Assembly: GCA_033344775.1 (NCBI GenBank)
Contig: JAWPMT010000004.1
Span: forward strand, 1,550,001 to 1,614,000
DNA: 64,000 bases
Origin: Cytophagales bacterium
GTDB lineage: Bacteria > Bacteroidota > Bacteroidia > Cytophagales > Cyclobacteriaceae
Direction: 5' to 3'
Shown here one piece after another: positions 53,801-61,569 of the stretch. Below the pieces are notes generated by a model. It had not been told where the DNA came from. It searched no databases and saw nothing but the letters and a program-made list of their open reading frames with translations. Positions within the stretch are counted from its first letter, which is position 1, and the number at the start of each line of letters is the position of its first letter. A program made the position numbers and the translations under genes.

Positions 53801-56115
53801 ACTCCATCACTATCGGTATCGATCAATGTATAGGCTGTTCCTGGCGTTGGATTGGTTACCGTATAAGAAGCTCTTATATTAAAAAGACATGAACCATCTT
53901 CAATGCCATCTCCATCAGCATCATTACAACCACCCACATTATCGTTAACACCAGTTCCTGCTTGTACGACAATGGTGATTGCTCCATCATCATTATTCGC
54001 ATTCCATGTCGCTTGTGGAATAGTTACTGTAAAATCCGTTGTTAATGCGCAATCCGCTCCACCCGGATCAAAAGTTGTTCCCAGCCCTGTTCCATCAACA
54101 GAAACAGTGAAATTTTCATTGGCTTGTGGGCCATAATCTCCCTGAATATCGAAGATAAGATCTACGTCAGCTGTCGCATCCAGCGTAGATATTCCCGTAA
54201 AGGTAAAGGTATGGGTTGGTGCATCAGCTTCCTGACAATCATCAGGAGCTGTCAAATTATTCGTAACAGATGCCCCTTGAAATGAATCATTAACACCATC
54301 GGCCGTGGCATCAACAAATGTGTCAAGTTCACCATCCCCATTGGTATCAGGCTGGTCATTTTCCTGTAGATCAGGCACTCCATCGTTATCACTATCCAGG
54401 TCTAGTGCATCAATGACGCCATCCAGGTCCTGATCAAAATTGTCATTGACCCCATCATTATTACTGTCAACATATCCCGCAAAATCCGCATCCAAATAGT
54501 CAAATACGCCATCGCCATCTGCATCACTATAAGGATCACCTTCTACAGAATTTAAGATACCATCATTATCAGCATCCAAATCATTAGAACCATTGACCCC
54601 ATCTCCATCAGGATCACAATCAAAACTGAAAGTCACATTTTCCGTGTTGCTTTGCAGAAACCCATAAGACCAGGTGTTTACGGTAATGCCATCACCCGTA
54701 TTACCATTCCAGGTATGTTGCCCTGTATTGGTACCCGTCAACTCTACATTCGGCGAGGAGTTCAGGCCAGTAGACCGGTCATCCCAATAAATGAGGTCAA
54801 AACTGGTCTGTGGTCTCACATCAATCATGTTGATCCCCACATCATTAACTTCTGGATCAAAAAGTGGGATATGCAAAGGACCTGCACTGAATCGACCACT
54901 GATGTTGATACTGGTACCACTCGGAACCGTGGCATTAAATCCGTTTAATCCATCCCAGGAGATTGTTGCTGAACCTGTGCCAGAGGAAGCGTCGATGAGT
55001 TGTTCGAGAATGACATCCTCTGTTCCATCATTGTAACCAGGTGTTCCATCCAGATCAAGAAAAACGGCGATCACTCCACTTTGATTACTTTCAATGGTGA
55101 TACTGGCCTCTCCACCTGTACCATCTCCATTACAGCCAAAAACGGCCTGGGTGATCCTAACAGTCGGTAAAATGGTTGTGGCATAAATTTCTACGTCAGG
55201 GTTATTGATGAAAATATCGTATTCCAATCCTCCAACGTCATTATCTTGAGATCTTCTGGCATCCCTAAAATCGGTCACTCCATCACCGTTGAGGTCCGAA
55301 GTTCCAGCTATACTGGCACCGGTACTGTTGGCGAATACACTGGTCGCAAATGGCTCAATTCCTGCCAGGTCAATTTCTTTGATGTAATTCCCGGCACTTG
55401 CCCCAGCTACTGTTGATGGGATCCTTATGAATAATTGAAAGTCGTCTGAAAACTGTTGTCCGAAAGCGCCACCATTGAACGCCCATCTTTTGCAAAACAT
55501 TCGACCAGGCTTCTCTGTCGTGCCATCATAAACGGAGACATCCCACAAATCGTACCAGCTCTCTTCACCACCCGCTTCTACCAATTCAATGTAAAAGTCC
55601 TGATCACTGCCTGTCGTGTTGGTATAAGAAATCGCATTGTATCCTGAGACACCCACTACCGCCGCAGGACCAGCCAGTGCTTCTGCGTATGATTCTATCA
55701 CACCAGTTCCTGATGCAAAACCAGAACTCTGCGTAGTTCCGGCATCCGCCGTAAAGCCGAATGTATTGACCAAAGTACCATCATTCTCACGAAGGGTAAG
55801 TGTGGCATTTCCAAAAGTATTACCTCCCAATCGGAAGTTCGTCAATGGTAAGATTCGACGAAATCCCATGTATACCGTCTCCCCTGCCTTAATATGAATG
55901 TAGAGTCTTTCATCTGCAGTAGCCGCTGCATTCAGGAAATTACCCGATGTACCAAATTCCTGGTCGTGCATCAGATATCCGACAAAATTATTTGCAGTAG
56001 TCGCGGTACCCGTAGCCGAAGGAGTCAGGTTTTTCGAGCCTTCCGCAAAGGATAAAATTGGAACCAGCAGAAAAGACAGTGCTGCCAAACGAATAAAAGT
56101 CGATGCTCTAAGCAT
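44800..56115 (-). CDS. Giant T9SS-secreted protein with thrombospondin type-3-like Asp repeats
   Basis: About 3771 residues, taking the ATG at 56115 (MLRASTFIRLAALSFLLVPILSFAEG, a clear signal peptide). An ATG at 56322 would add 69 residues that lack signal character and hide it. Residues about 30-550 form an N-terminal beta-rich region with conserved GETVYMGFRRILPL. Most of the rest consists of dozens of thrombospondin type-3-like repeats of the form DxDxDGIPDxxDxDSDNDG, which bind calcium in the family and form a stiff, extended stalk. Near the C-terminus are three diverged Calx-beta-like repeats (TTGEDLTADNFTVVL and similar), followed by a T9SS type-A sorting domain (IKAYPNPVVERLNIS ... 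RIKKLSDSP). It probably acts as a surface-anchored or released spacer or adhesin. Confidence 0.93.
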   Translation of the reverse strand: MLRASTFIRLAALSFLLVPILSFAEGSKNLTPSATGTATTANNFVGYLMHDQEFGTSGNFLNAAATADERLYIHIKAGETVYMGFRRILPLTNFRLGGNTFGNATLTLRENDGTLVNTFGFTADAGTTQSSGFASGTGVIESYAEALAGPAAVVGVSGYNAISYTNTTGSDQDFYIELVEAGGEESWYDLWDVSVYDGTTEKPGRMFCKRWAFNGGAFGQQFSDDFQLFIRIPSTVAGASAGNYIKEIDLAGIEPFATSVFANSTGASIAGTSDLNGDGVTDFRDARRSQDNDVGGLEYDIFINNPDVEIYATTILPTVRITQAVFGCNGDGTGGEASITIESNQSGVIAVFLDLDGTPGYNDGTEDVILEQLIDASSGTGSATISWDGLNGFNATVPSGTSINISGRFSAGPLHIPLFDPEVNDVGINMIDVRPQTSFDLIYWDDRSTGLNSSPNVELTGTNTGQHTWNGNTGDGITVNTWSYGFLQSNTENVTFSFDCDPDGDGVNGSNDLDADNDGILNSVEGDPYSDADGDGVFDYLDADFAGYVDSNNDGVNDNFDQDLDGVIDALDLDSDNDGVPDLQENDQPDTNGDGELDTFVDATADGVNDSFQGASVTNNLTAPDDCQEADAPTHTFTFTGISTLDATADVDLIFDIQGDYGPQANENFTVSVDGTGLGTTFDPGGADCALTTDFTVTIPQATWNANNDDGAITIVVQAGTGVNDNVGGCNDADGDGIEDGSCLFNIRASYTVTNPTPGTAYTLIDTDSDGVNDFLDIDSDNDGIVDVIEFGGSADASNGQIAGFTDTNSNGWNDTQETVALAQPDTDADGTLFDARDIDSDNDGIPDNEEAQTSASFIASVAGDTNGNGLLDIYDPTNGGTFLPTVDTDTDGTADYLSSDADGDGVADIIEGHDANFNGFADWDTNSNNLLETADFSGFDSDGDNDGLWNVFDTDNGGTAAPTQNTDGADNDDWQDTDDDNDGILTSGEDTNTNNDFTDDKTQGQGGSSATPNYLFRGDYDGDAIVDALDADSDNDGILDEDEDNGETVNPSEDTDGDGIPNYRDASDAAVTGALTSTADSNGDGIYDVFDSDLDGVPDFLDLDSDNDGVWDAVEANEGAVPFGLSTTTGQFTLQDPDNDGIMNFVDTDDVSAGGSSDLANPDTDGDGLSDYRDIDSDGDGIPDIIETQTTAAFFGLANADADGDGIDNNFDPDAGGTLITPVNTEGQDVQDYLDTDSDNDGVLDVIEGDDVNQDGFGDWDANQNNLLDDGSFNVDTDGDGLSDLFDTVTKGTAGNETGSNADLQNTDGIDFRNWRDSNDDNDAVATADEDANSNGNFADDLNADPTANIPDFLFFNDFDNDGITDANDGDSDNDGILDINEAGGESVDPSGDADADGIPNFRDADIVGLTSTADTNGDGVFDVFDQDLDGIPDFRDRDSDNDGVPDLIESGGADTDGNGIADGIEDADNDGIPDDVDVDSTGGVDSDGDSIDDAFDFSIVGGTDTDGDDIIDGSDPDSDGDGIADTYDADNGGATITPADYDGDGLVDYLDRDSDNDGIPDLIEYGGTDTNGDGVLDDLTDTNTDGMADLVDVDNGGTALTRPDSDNDGIRDYQDLDSDNDGLTDTVESGGSDTNNDGAVDDFSSDTDGDGLANSVDPDNGGTPIGNSDLDGDGVLDFRDLDVDNDGYPDILEAGGTDSDNDGIVNNQLDTDNDGVPDNVDVSQFATNGGSGTDTDGDQIDDTFDVDQTGGSDSDGDSIDNTFDTDANGDGYDDAVEASPYGQDDKEGDGNKDFRDMDSDGDGIPDVTEFGQTINTANAQISGFTDSNSNGWNDTQESTPINPVNSDSDGLEDYRDIDSDDDGIVDNLEAQTNGTFIAISDTDSDDDGLDDAYDPDNGGTILVPVNTDGTGSADYLDSDSDDDNVPDAVEGANDDRSQFADWDSNSNNDATDEASFAIDNDNDGLRDLFDTDFSATSANVIGSSSNAQDSDADGTWDHQDTDDDGDGALTSAEDTDTADGDPTNEFGAGGSPIPDYLYGVQDNDGDGQDDVADLDSDNDGILDTDEAGGIAINPSADTDSDGIPNYQDSDIDGDGTVNTADTDTGGVNTTTFTDSNSDGVIDQFDRDLDGRPDFLDLDSDNDGITDILEVGLTDGNADGTLDEGSGITDTDNNGLDDAFGTATVVNSADETLTATGPLHTINFTVSTTDVLVDATFSFDISGDYGPQANEDYTVTLEGGIDLGTFDNAAGADCDVLNNNITINAADWNAANDDGTVTITIQGGTGVNQITCTGATSSTLANVSATFAVLTPVSASDTDADGISDYLDLDSDNDGIVDNVEAQTTAGYIAPVAGDTDADGILDVYDGNNGGTAITPENTDGTDNADYLDTDSDNDTVLDNIEAFDADSDGFASWDTDGDNDITDEGGSGYNVDTDNDGLWLIFDNSNGLGTIANLTGSNNNRQDTDGDGAEDWRDNNDDNDLLLTSAEDNNTNSNFADDFTQGGGTTPDYLFNPDVDGDNISDSADADSDNDGILNTDEYAGTTYAVGSDVSGNAGTPFGDSDGDGIFNYLDDNDVNFTITDVNSDGVDDRVDQDRDGIPNFFDLDSDNDGILDAIEANSGVTPAIGSFSTSTGRFSGTDGDSDGIVDAVESAPLAKPNFDSDGLDDYLDLDTDNDGITDNVEAQTTVGRVNPSDTDTDGDGWDDSYDPDNGGTAIVPINTDGSFTISDTEPDYRDIDSDNDNDGIGFVGDQIEGFDANRNGFSELDSDLDLDLTDETGYNVDTDNDGLWDLYDNFSGRGVNNINGTSANLQDTDGDGTLDFRDQDDDEDNISTAVEDVDSDGNWTNDKFQGGGATPDYLFFNDSDRDRVADGQDADGDNDGISDTNEYDNTILRNPFGDQDGDGVFNYNDPDNPNRLDGTTPLTDANSDGIWDEYDTDLDGVPNFFDLDSDNDGIPDIVEAGGTDSNNDGILDGIEDSDDDGIPDNVDVDNFASNGGSGVDTDGDDIDDTFDSDQTAGTDADGDSILDTFDFDDDGDGIINIIDTDEGGAALADGDFDGDGLVNRIDLDSDSDGITDLIEGRGSDTDGNGVLDTTGDTDGDGWGNLHDPTNGGTPLALPDTDGDGSEDYLDIDADADGVFDYNEGFDDDEDDTFTDDYTARATAFGNASFYDPLNLFWYNDDDDMDNVPNFLDPNSGRFVDTDSDGIIDLFDTDNGGNFYGNLGGKPDNDNDGTENYIDLDGGFILNTTTITTGEDLTADNFTVVLTQQPTSNVVINVSTTSDEATLSTSTLTFTNGDWNMAQTVTVTGANDFDNDGDIAYTVLVSVSDALSDDNFDDAPNQTVNGTNLDNEGSIRVSTNTLNTSEDLTTADFTVELTVAPTTNVVIDLTVADLTEGGISGATLVSDQLTFTNANWNIAQTVTVTGVDDNLLDGDIAYNITASVNDPASDDGFDAAADEIIAVTNADNDQGYILSKTTATTNEDGTTDQFTVVLDVQPATGQVVVIDLTESSDEGSVGPTQLTFDEFNWNVAQTVTITPADDADLDGNQVYNLTLSINTGSTTDNSFDGLADQTVSVTNQDDDTLPLPLDLLSFEGEYEDGSVWLDWVTANEKNVDFMAIERSLDGTEYEELGRISAGNIETSINEYAFEDERPVVGFNYYRLRTVDFDGSYEYSNVIIVMATAQEFEIKAYPNPVVERLNISSTLSLGSMSYSVYDIRGKLVRYGRFRENEFDAEIDLSQLPTGIYQLMITSPTMTEHIRIKKLSDSP

Positions 56116-56655
56116 GTTGGAAAGAGTTGAGAAAAATACGAGGTAGGTAGCAGAAAGAATTGAATACCTCGAACGAAAAAACGACGTTGAATTGGGATAA
56201 TCACTAGTATTCTTGAACTTTAACCCTATAAGAGATTTACTAAATCTCATCATACAGCTATCGCCTTGAACACAATTGTTCATGGTAGTGCAGGAATCAA
56301 CACGGTTCATATCGTCGGGCATTTTTGTCTTACGCTTAAATGAATCAGCATTTAACGTCTACTGATACACTTTATGCTAGCTAGTTGTTGGTTCACGGTT
56401 AAAAACCAACTTCCTCAAAGATAGATAAAAGAAGAATATTGTAGTGATTGCAGGTCTTTTTTAACTATTTCAAGAATTTTCAAGCTATTGCTTATTGTCC
56501 GTTAGGCGACCCTTCTGGTCAGGTAAACAATTAAAGTGGATCAATAACACAGCTAAATTATCCAACTCCTAGTAGGACATATCTAATATTCGACTAATCG
56601 GATGAATTACTCGATCAACCACTGAAATACGCGTTAAAACACCTAACAGCGAGAT
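56116..56655. promoter_or_regulatory. Upstream region of the TSP3-repeat cargo
   Basis: This gap lies upstream of the cargo start (56115) and downstream of the lipoprotein gene, both on the minus strand. The first 207 bp (56116-56322) are open in the cargo frame but do not look like a signal sequence. No repeat, operator or clear promoter was recognised; the long A+T-rich leader suggests that transcription starts within it. Confidence 0.35.
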
Positions 56656-57096
56656 TTAATCGGTTGAAAAGCGCCTGAAACGCAAAATTGTGTCCCCCGA
56701 TTGGATTTCTAACGATTGGGAAAAAACGGAATTGATCAGGAAAAAACCCCCATCGGAAAAGCGTATGGAATCTGTGAAAATCTGCTCATCAACCGAGGCA
56801 TTCCCTTTCTCAATTCCCAACGTATCGTACAAGGTACCTCCCGGACAGTTGGGTCTCAGGCGACGTAATGATAAGGAGTCATCTGTATTGAGTTCAAACA
56901 TGAACAATACTGAATCTGCACAGTCATTGAGTAGTTGATCACCATTGAGCAAAATAGATGTAGGAGACCAGGTTGCCTGGTCGCCACCTGTCAACAATCG
57001 CTCGACTTGATAGTCATAGAGCTGGCTACTAAAGTCCTCGCTGCACGCCCAAATGAAACCTATCAGTAAGAGCAAAAACTTACCTGACTTCACCAT
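56656..57096 (-). CDS. Putative lipoprotein, function unknown
   Basis: A 146-residue protein with a lipoprotein signal ending in a lipobox (FLLLLIGFIWAC). The mature part is a small beta-rich domain of about 125 residues with two further cysteines (LLNDCADSVLF, RPNCPGG), resembling a lipocalin-like fold in outline only (GDQATWSPTSILLNG near the start and ILRFRRFSTD at the end). Its start overlaps the end of the next upstream gene by 17 bp, so the two are probably translationally coupled. No family recognised; likely attached to the outer membrane. Confidence 0.75.
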   Translation of the reverse strand: MVKSGKFLLLLIGFIWACSEDFSSQLYDYQVERLLTGGDQATWSPTSILLNGDQLLNDCADSVLFMFELNTDDSLSLRRLRPNCPGGTLYDTLGIEKGNASVDEQIFTDSIRFSDGGFFLINSVFSQSLEIQSGDTILRFRRFSTD

Positions 57097-58876
57097 CGCG
57101 ATTGATAATTAGGAAGCCCAACTCACCATTGGTCAGCGGATATTGCTCCTGAGGATAGAGGAAGATCGTGGTTTCTCCAATCTCATGGCTATAGGTCGTG
57201 TATTCTGGTTTTCGACTGGTTTGTGCATTGACAGACCAATTGAGTTCTCCCGCTAATTCCACATTCACGACATTGATATTGGACTCTCCGGCTACTAGCT
57301 CTTTATAGATGTAAAATGCAACCTGAGAAGAATCGGAAGACAGGGTATCTGTCTCGAATGCATAATTGATGTCGACATAAAGTAGTTCTGTCTCAAATCG
57401 CCTCTCCCATACGAGTGACCGATCAGCTCCGAATCGAGCCACAAACCCGATCACGGAATCTCGCTTAAACCCCCAAGTCATGATCTCATTATCTGGAAGA
57501 TCAAGGTATCCTTTGGTTACAAAATCACCTTCATAAGTGTTGTCCACTACGTGTAAAGGAATGGTATCTGTTGCGGTAACGCCCCAATTGTCTCGCATGA
57601 ACCAAAAGTCTTTGTTGGCTTGCCAATAGTCTCGCATTCCAGCTATCCATGAACGCGTACCTGCAGCATAGTTTTTCAATCCGTTCGCTCCTCCGTAAGC
57701 CTGAAGAAATTCCGGATAATATTCGGCTCCCCGAGTTATTTCCATGGCGTCAAGATCAAGTAATTCATCAACCGCATCCATTGCATCCATGATACTATCC
57801 GCCATGCCTAATTGATAGGCGATCACAGAACTGTCCAGTAACATGGTATTCATCGTTGTATCAGTAAGAAAACGAATGGCATTCTCTTTCATTTTAGCAT
57901 GCAGCAATTTTCTTGGCAATGGCTGCGAATCATATTTATTCAGCGTTGTATTCAAAACAGGAGGAATGCTTTCGGGGGCGGCCAAAGCAGTTCCGGATTT
58001 TAACGCATTGGTGGCTTGCATCAGCTGCTTATTGAGTGATTTCAGTCCATTTTTCATCGTGAAAATCTCTTGATTCAGGAGGTTCCTTGATTTAGAAGCC
58101 CAATCAGAAAACTGCCAGGTACGGATGATAGTGTTACTATCCGGAAACTTCGGAGTTCGTTCCGAAAATTGCTGGACAGGCAGGTACTCGATATTACTGT
58201 AATAATCCTCGGCTCCCAGCTCCTTGCCTACTTTCATCGTCTCGTTGGCTTTGTCATCAAACGACTTGAAGGCCGCTTGCATGTCACCCAACACGGTAAT
58301 GGTTTCAAGATCCGACTTTAAAAGAAAATCGTAGTAGCTCGATGAATTTGAAACAATCCCATTAAAGCTTTTCAGTAATACGCTTTCAATGCGTGTCAAT
58401 TCACCCACGGCCTGATGGAATGATCTCACCGCCGCGATTCTGTTTTCAACAGTTGCTATTTTTTCCTCGATGGCCAGATGTACATCCGACATTTTAATCC
58501 CAAACTCCCCTGAACGCAGATCGCGCCGATTGAAAGCTTGATAATACTGATCATTTTTCTTCAACTCTTTTTCAGTGATCAAGGTGATGCTTTTGCGATA
58601 ATAGCCAAGCGCGTCTTCACCGTAAGTGTACAAGGCCGCCGTATCCGCCACAATGTCTTGTAGCAGGAAATGCGCTTCGGTGATCAAACCCATCTGATAA
58701 TGGGCGTTGGCATGTTCCGAATTTTTTTCATCATCCAGGAATCGCTTCAAAAGCGGCTCGACTTTGTTGAATTTCCGAGCTTCCAGATCGGGGAATATTT
58801 CCTTGTACTTTACTTTTTGCGCAGAAAGTGTACCAACAGCAACGAGCAGGAGGATCAATAAAGAGAGCTTCTTCAT
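57080..58876 (-). CDS. Exported protein of unknown function, helical N-terminal half
   Basis: A 598-residue protein with a signal peptide (LSLLILLLVAVGTLSAQ). The first half is long helices with TPR-like spacing (YKEIFPDLEARKFNKVEPLL, HANAHYQMGLITEAHFLLQ), the second half is richer in beta strands (YEGDFVTKGYLDLPDNEIM, VVNVELAGELNWSVN). No catalytic motif was recognised. Its 3' end overlaps the lipoprotein gene by 17 bp, so these two likely form a two-gene operon; the products may work together in the periplasm or outer membrane. Function not inferable. Confidence 0.78.
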   Translation of the reverse strand: MKKLSLLILLLVAVGTLSAQKVKYKEIFPDLEARKFNKVEPLLKRFLDDEKNSEHANAHYQMGLITEAHFLLQDIVADTAALYTYGEDALGYYRKSITLITEKELKKNDQYYQAFNRRDLRSGEFGIKMSDVHLAIEEKIATVENRIAAVRSFHQAVGELTRIESVLLKSFNGIVSNSSSYYDFLLKSDLETITVLGDMQAAFKSFDDKANETMKVGKELGAEDYYSNIEYLPVQQFSERTPKFPDSNTIIRTWQFSDWASKSRNLLNQEIFTMKNGLKSLNKQLMQATNALKSGTALAAPESIPPVLNTTLNKYDSQPLPRKLLHAKMKENAIRFLTDTTMNTMLLDSSVIAYQLGMADSIMDAMDAVDELLDLDAMEITRGAEYYPEFLQAYGGANGLKNYAAGTRSWIAGMRDYWQANKDFWFMRDNWGVTATDTIPLHVVDNTYEGDFVTKGYLDLPDNEIMTWGFKRDSVIGFVARFGADRSLVWERRFETELLYVDINYAFETDTLSSDSSQVAFYIYKELVAGESNINVVNVELAGELNWSVNAQTSRKPEYTTYSHEIGETTIFLYPQEQYPLTNGELGFLIINRDGEVR

Positions 58877-58961
58877 ATTCCTTAATTATATCCAGTAAAA
58901 GTACAAAAAACGAACTTGTATTCAGGTCTTAATCGGGACAGTATTACCAGAGCTAACTCAA

Positions 58962-61211
58962 TTAACGGTTGAACTTCCCCTTCAGCATGGCCAGTTTTGC
59001 CTGCAAATCCCCTTCTGGCTCTGAAGAACGAGGCTTTTGTTTGGATTTGAAATTTGGCTTTTTCTGACGTTCCTGACCAAATGGATCGGCTTTCAAGGAA
59101 AGGGAAATGCGCATGCGGGAAACATCGACTTCCGTCACTGTTACTTGAACGTGTTGCTGCAACTTCACCACCTTGCTTGGATCATTAACAAACTTATCGG
59201 CCAGATGTGAAACGTGAACCAGGCCATCCTGATGTACTCCTACATCCACAAAAGCACCAAATTTCGTGATGTTGGTTACGATACCCGGCAATTTCATTCC
59301 TACGGATAAATGGGTAATATCCGTGATGCCGTCTGCAAATTGGAAGACTTCAAAGGCTTCTCTGGGATCTCGCCCTGGTTTGTCCAGCTCCTGTACAATG
59401 TCTTGCAGGGTAGGCAACCCGACTTCATCAGTCATGTAGTTCTTCAGGTTCAGTTTGCTGCGGAGCTCCGCACTGCTCATCAGCTGAGACACATTCGCTT
59501 GCAGGTCTTTTGCCATTTGCTCTACAATGGCGTATCGCTCGGGGTGAACCGCGCTGGTATCCAGTAAGTTTTCTCCATTTTGGATTCTTAAGAACCCTGC
59601 TGCCTGCTCAAATGCTTTGTCCCCCAATCGTGGCACCTTTCGAAGGTCTTTCCTCTGCTTAAAAGGACCATTCTCATTGCGATAAGCAACGATGTTTTCT
59701 GCCAATTGAGGACCAAGCCCCGACACATAGGTCAGTAATTCTTTGCTAGCGGTATTCAGTTCAACTCCTACCCCATTCACACAGGCCATTACCACGTCAT
59801 CGAGTGATTTTTTCAAGGAACTTTGATCTACATCATGTTGATATTGCCCTACTCCAATGGATTTCGGATCGATTTTCACCAATTCCGCCAGCGGATCCAT
59901 CAAACGACGACCAATAGAAACAGCACCTCTTACCGTCACATCCTGATCCGGGAATTCATTTCTGGCTGTTTCGGATGCGGAATAAACAGAAGCACCACTT
60001 TCACTGACGACAGTAATCACCAGATTAGCTGGCAGGTCCAATGCTCGAATGAATTGCTCAGTTTCCCGGCTTGCCGTTCCATTTCCAATGGCAATGGCTT
60101 CAATGTTATGTTGCTTGACCAGGTGCTTCACCGTCTCACCCGCTTTCATGGTCTCGCGTTGCGGGGTATTTGGGAAAATTGCTTCAAATGCCAGCAGCTG
60201 ACCTTGCTTACCCAAACAAACCACTTTGCAACCTGTACGATAACCAGGATCTACGGCCATTACTGCCTTTTGTCCCAGGGGTGCGGCTAACAACAATTGT
60301 TTCAGGTTCTCGGAGAATACCTGAATGGCTTCTCCATCGGCCTTTTTCTTGGATTCCAGTCGGACTTCATTTTCGAGACTGGGTTTCATCAGCCGTTTGT
60401 AAGCATCTTTGATCGCTCCTTGCACCTGCTCTGTAGATTCATTGTTGCCTTTCAAAAAGCGCCTTTCCAAACGAGAAACGGCTTCATCTTCATCTGGTGC
60501 AATGTCCACCAACAGCATCATTTCTCGCTCTCCACGCCGGATAGCCAGCAGTCGGTGAGAAGGGATTTTGTCAATGCCTTCTGTCCACTCAAAGTAGTCT
60601 TTGTATTTAGCGGCGGCCGTTTCTTTACCTTTCAGGACTTTGGAGGAAATCACCCCTTCCTTCATGAACAATCTTCTGATCTCATCTCTGGCGCTGGCGT
60701 CTTCATTGATCATTTCAGCAATGATATCACGTGCCCCATAGATCGCCTGAAGCTCGCTGCCAACTCCTTTTTCTTCGTTCACGTATTTAGCTGCTTCGGC
60801 CATTACATCTTCAGGTCCTTGCTTCCACAGGAATTGTGAAAGTGGCTCCAGCCCCTTTTCCCTCGCCACGGAAGCTTTCGTTTTACGCTTGGGCTTGTAT
60901 GGGAGGTAAAGATCCTCCAACACGTTCATCGTTTCTGCTCCGTTGATCTTGGCTTTCAATTCCGGAGTGAGTTTTCCTTGTTCCTCGATGGAGCCTAAAA
61001 TGCTTTCACGTCGTTTGTCCAGATCACGAAGCTGCTGAATGCGATCGCGGATCGTACTGACTGCCAGATCATCCAAACTGCCGGTTCGCTCTTTCCGGTA
61101 TCTGGAGATGAATGGAACTGTGGCTCCTTCATCCAATAGACTAACGGTAGCATCGACCTGTGAGGGTTTGATCAATAATTCTTTGGCAATCTTCTCCGAG
61201 TGAGATCTCAT
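58962..61211 (-). CDS. tex: Tex-family S1 RNA-binding protein
   Basis: A 749-residue protein of the transcription-accessory Tex family. In order: an N-terminal helical Tex domain (VPFISRYRKERTGSLDD), a YqgF-like RNase H-fold domain (AVMAVDPGYRTGCKVVCL, LVITVVSESGASVYSASE), tandem helix-hairpin-helix motifs (LLTYVSGLGPQLAENIVAYR, FKQRKDLRKVPRLGDKAFEQ) and a C-terminal S1 domain (KLPGIVTNITKFGAFVDVGV). The tail beyond the S1 domain is basic (RQKKPNFKSKQKPRSSEP). Tex binds nucleic acid and is associated with transcription; its precise role is unsettled. Length is typical of the family. It stands alone on the minus strand. Confidence 0.95.
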   Translation of the reverse strand: MRSHSEKIAKELLIKPSQVDATVSLLDEGATVPFISRYRKERTGSLDDLAVSTIRDRIQQLRDLDKRRESILGSIEEQGKLTPELKAKINGAETMNVLEDLYLPYKPKRKTKASVAREKGLEPLSQFLWKQGPEDVMAEAAKYVNEEKGVGSELQAIYGARDIIAEMINEDASARDEIRRLFMKEGVISSKVLKGKETAAAKYKDYFEWTEGIDKIPSHRLLAIRRGEREMMLLVDIAPDEDEAVSRLERRFLKGNNESTEQVQGAIKDAYKRLMKPSLENEVRLESKKKADGEAIQVFSENLKQLLLAAPLGQKAVMAVDPGYRTGCKVVCLGKQGQLLAFEAIFPNTPQRETMKAGETVKHLVKQHNIEAIAIGNGTASRETEQFIRALDLPANLVITVVSESGASVYSASETARNEFPDQDVTVRGAVSIGRRLMDPLAELVKIDPKSIGVGQYQHDVDQSSLKKSLDDVVMACVNGVGVELNTASKELLTYVSGLGPQLAENIVAYRNENGPFKQRKDLRKVPRLGDKAFEQAAGFLRIQNGENLLDTSAVHPERYAIVEQMAKDLQANVSQLMSSAELRSKLNLKNYMTDEVGLPTLQDIVQELDKPGRDPREAFEVFQFADGITDITHLSVGMKLPGIVTNITKFGAFVDVGVHQDGLVHVSHLADKFVNDPSKVVKLQQHVQVTVTEVDVSRMRISLSLKADPFGQERQKKPNFKSKQKPRSSEPEGDLQAKLAMLKGKFNR

Positions 61212-61322
61212 TCAATTTTATTTTTTGAGGTGCGCAAAAAAATAGAAAAAGTTGGAAAGTGAGAAAAAGAAGGTGGGGTATTATGCTGTCTTCCCGTATA
61301 TATCAGCAAAAGTTAAGCATTA

Positions 61323-61517
61323 ATGAAAGTAAGTGCCGTCATCTGGTTCGATTCTAAAGAGCAGCAATACTACTTTTCCAACATTGCTGATTTCAATTCG
61401 ATGGTCGCCATGAACCACGCAAATCCTGACAATGTCCTTTTTCAGTTTAATGAAACGACCGAAAGGATTGGGCACAAGGTGCTGAAGGAATTGAGGTGCG
61501 CACAGGTAGTGGGGTGA
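61323..61517 (+). CDS. Small hypothetical protein
   Basis: A 64-residue soluble protein starting at MKVSAVIWFDSKEQQYYF with a well-ordered mix of hydrophobic and charged residues, no signal and no family recognised. The sequence looks coding (aromatics and charged residues spread through it), but it is short and no conservation test was possible, so it is only moderately supported. Confidence 0.45.
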   Translation: MKVSAVIWFDSKEQQYYFSNIADFNSMVAMNHANPDNVLFQFNETTERIGHKVLKELRCAQVVG

Positions 61518-61569
61518 ATTTGAGAGAGTAATCAACCGTGATTGCACAGTGAGTCTATTGGACTTCTAT

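Noticed and set aside
45134-55897. Plus-strand ORFs antisense to the TSP3 cargo (Ser/Pro-rich or Ile-rich)
   Set aside because: Their composition follows mechanically from antisense reading of Asp/Gly-rich repeats.
56116-56322. Extending the TSP3 cargo start to 56322
   Set aside because: It would place 69 residues ahead of an obvious signal peptide, so the ATG at 56115 was chosen.
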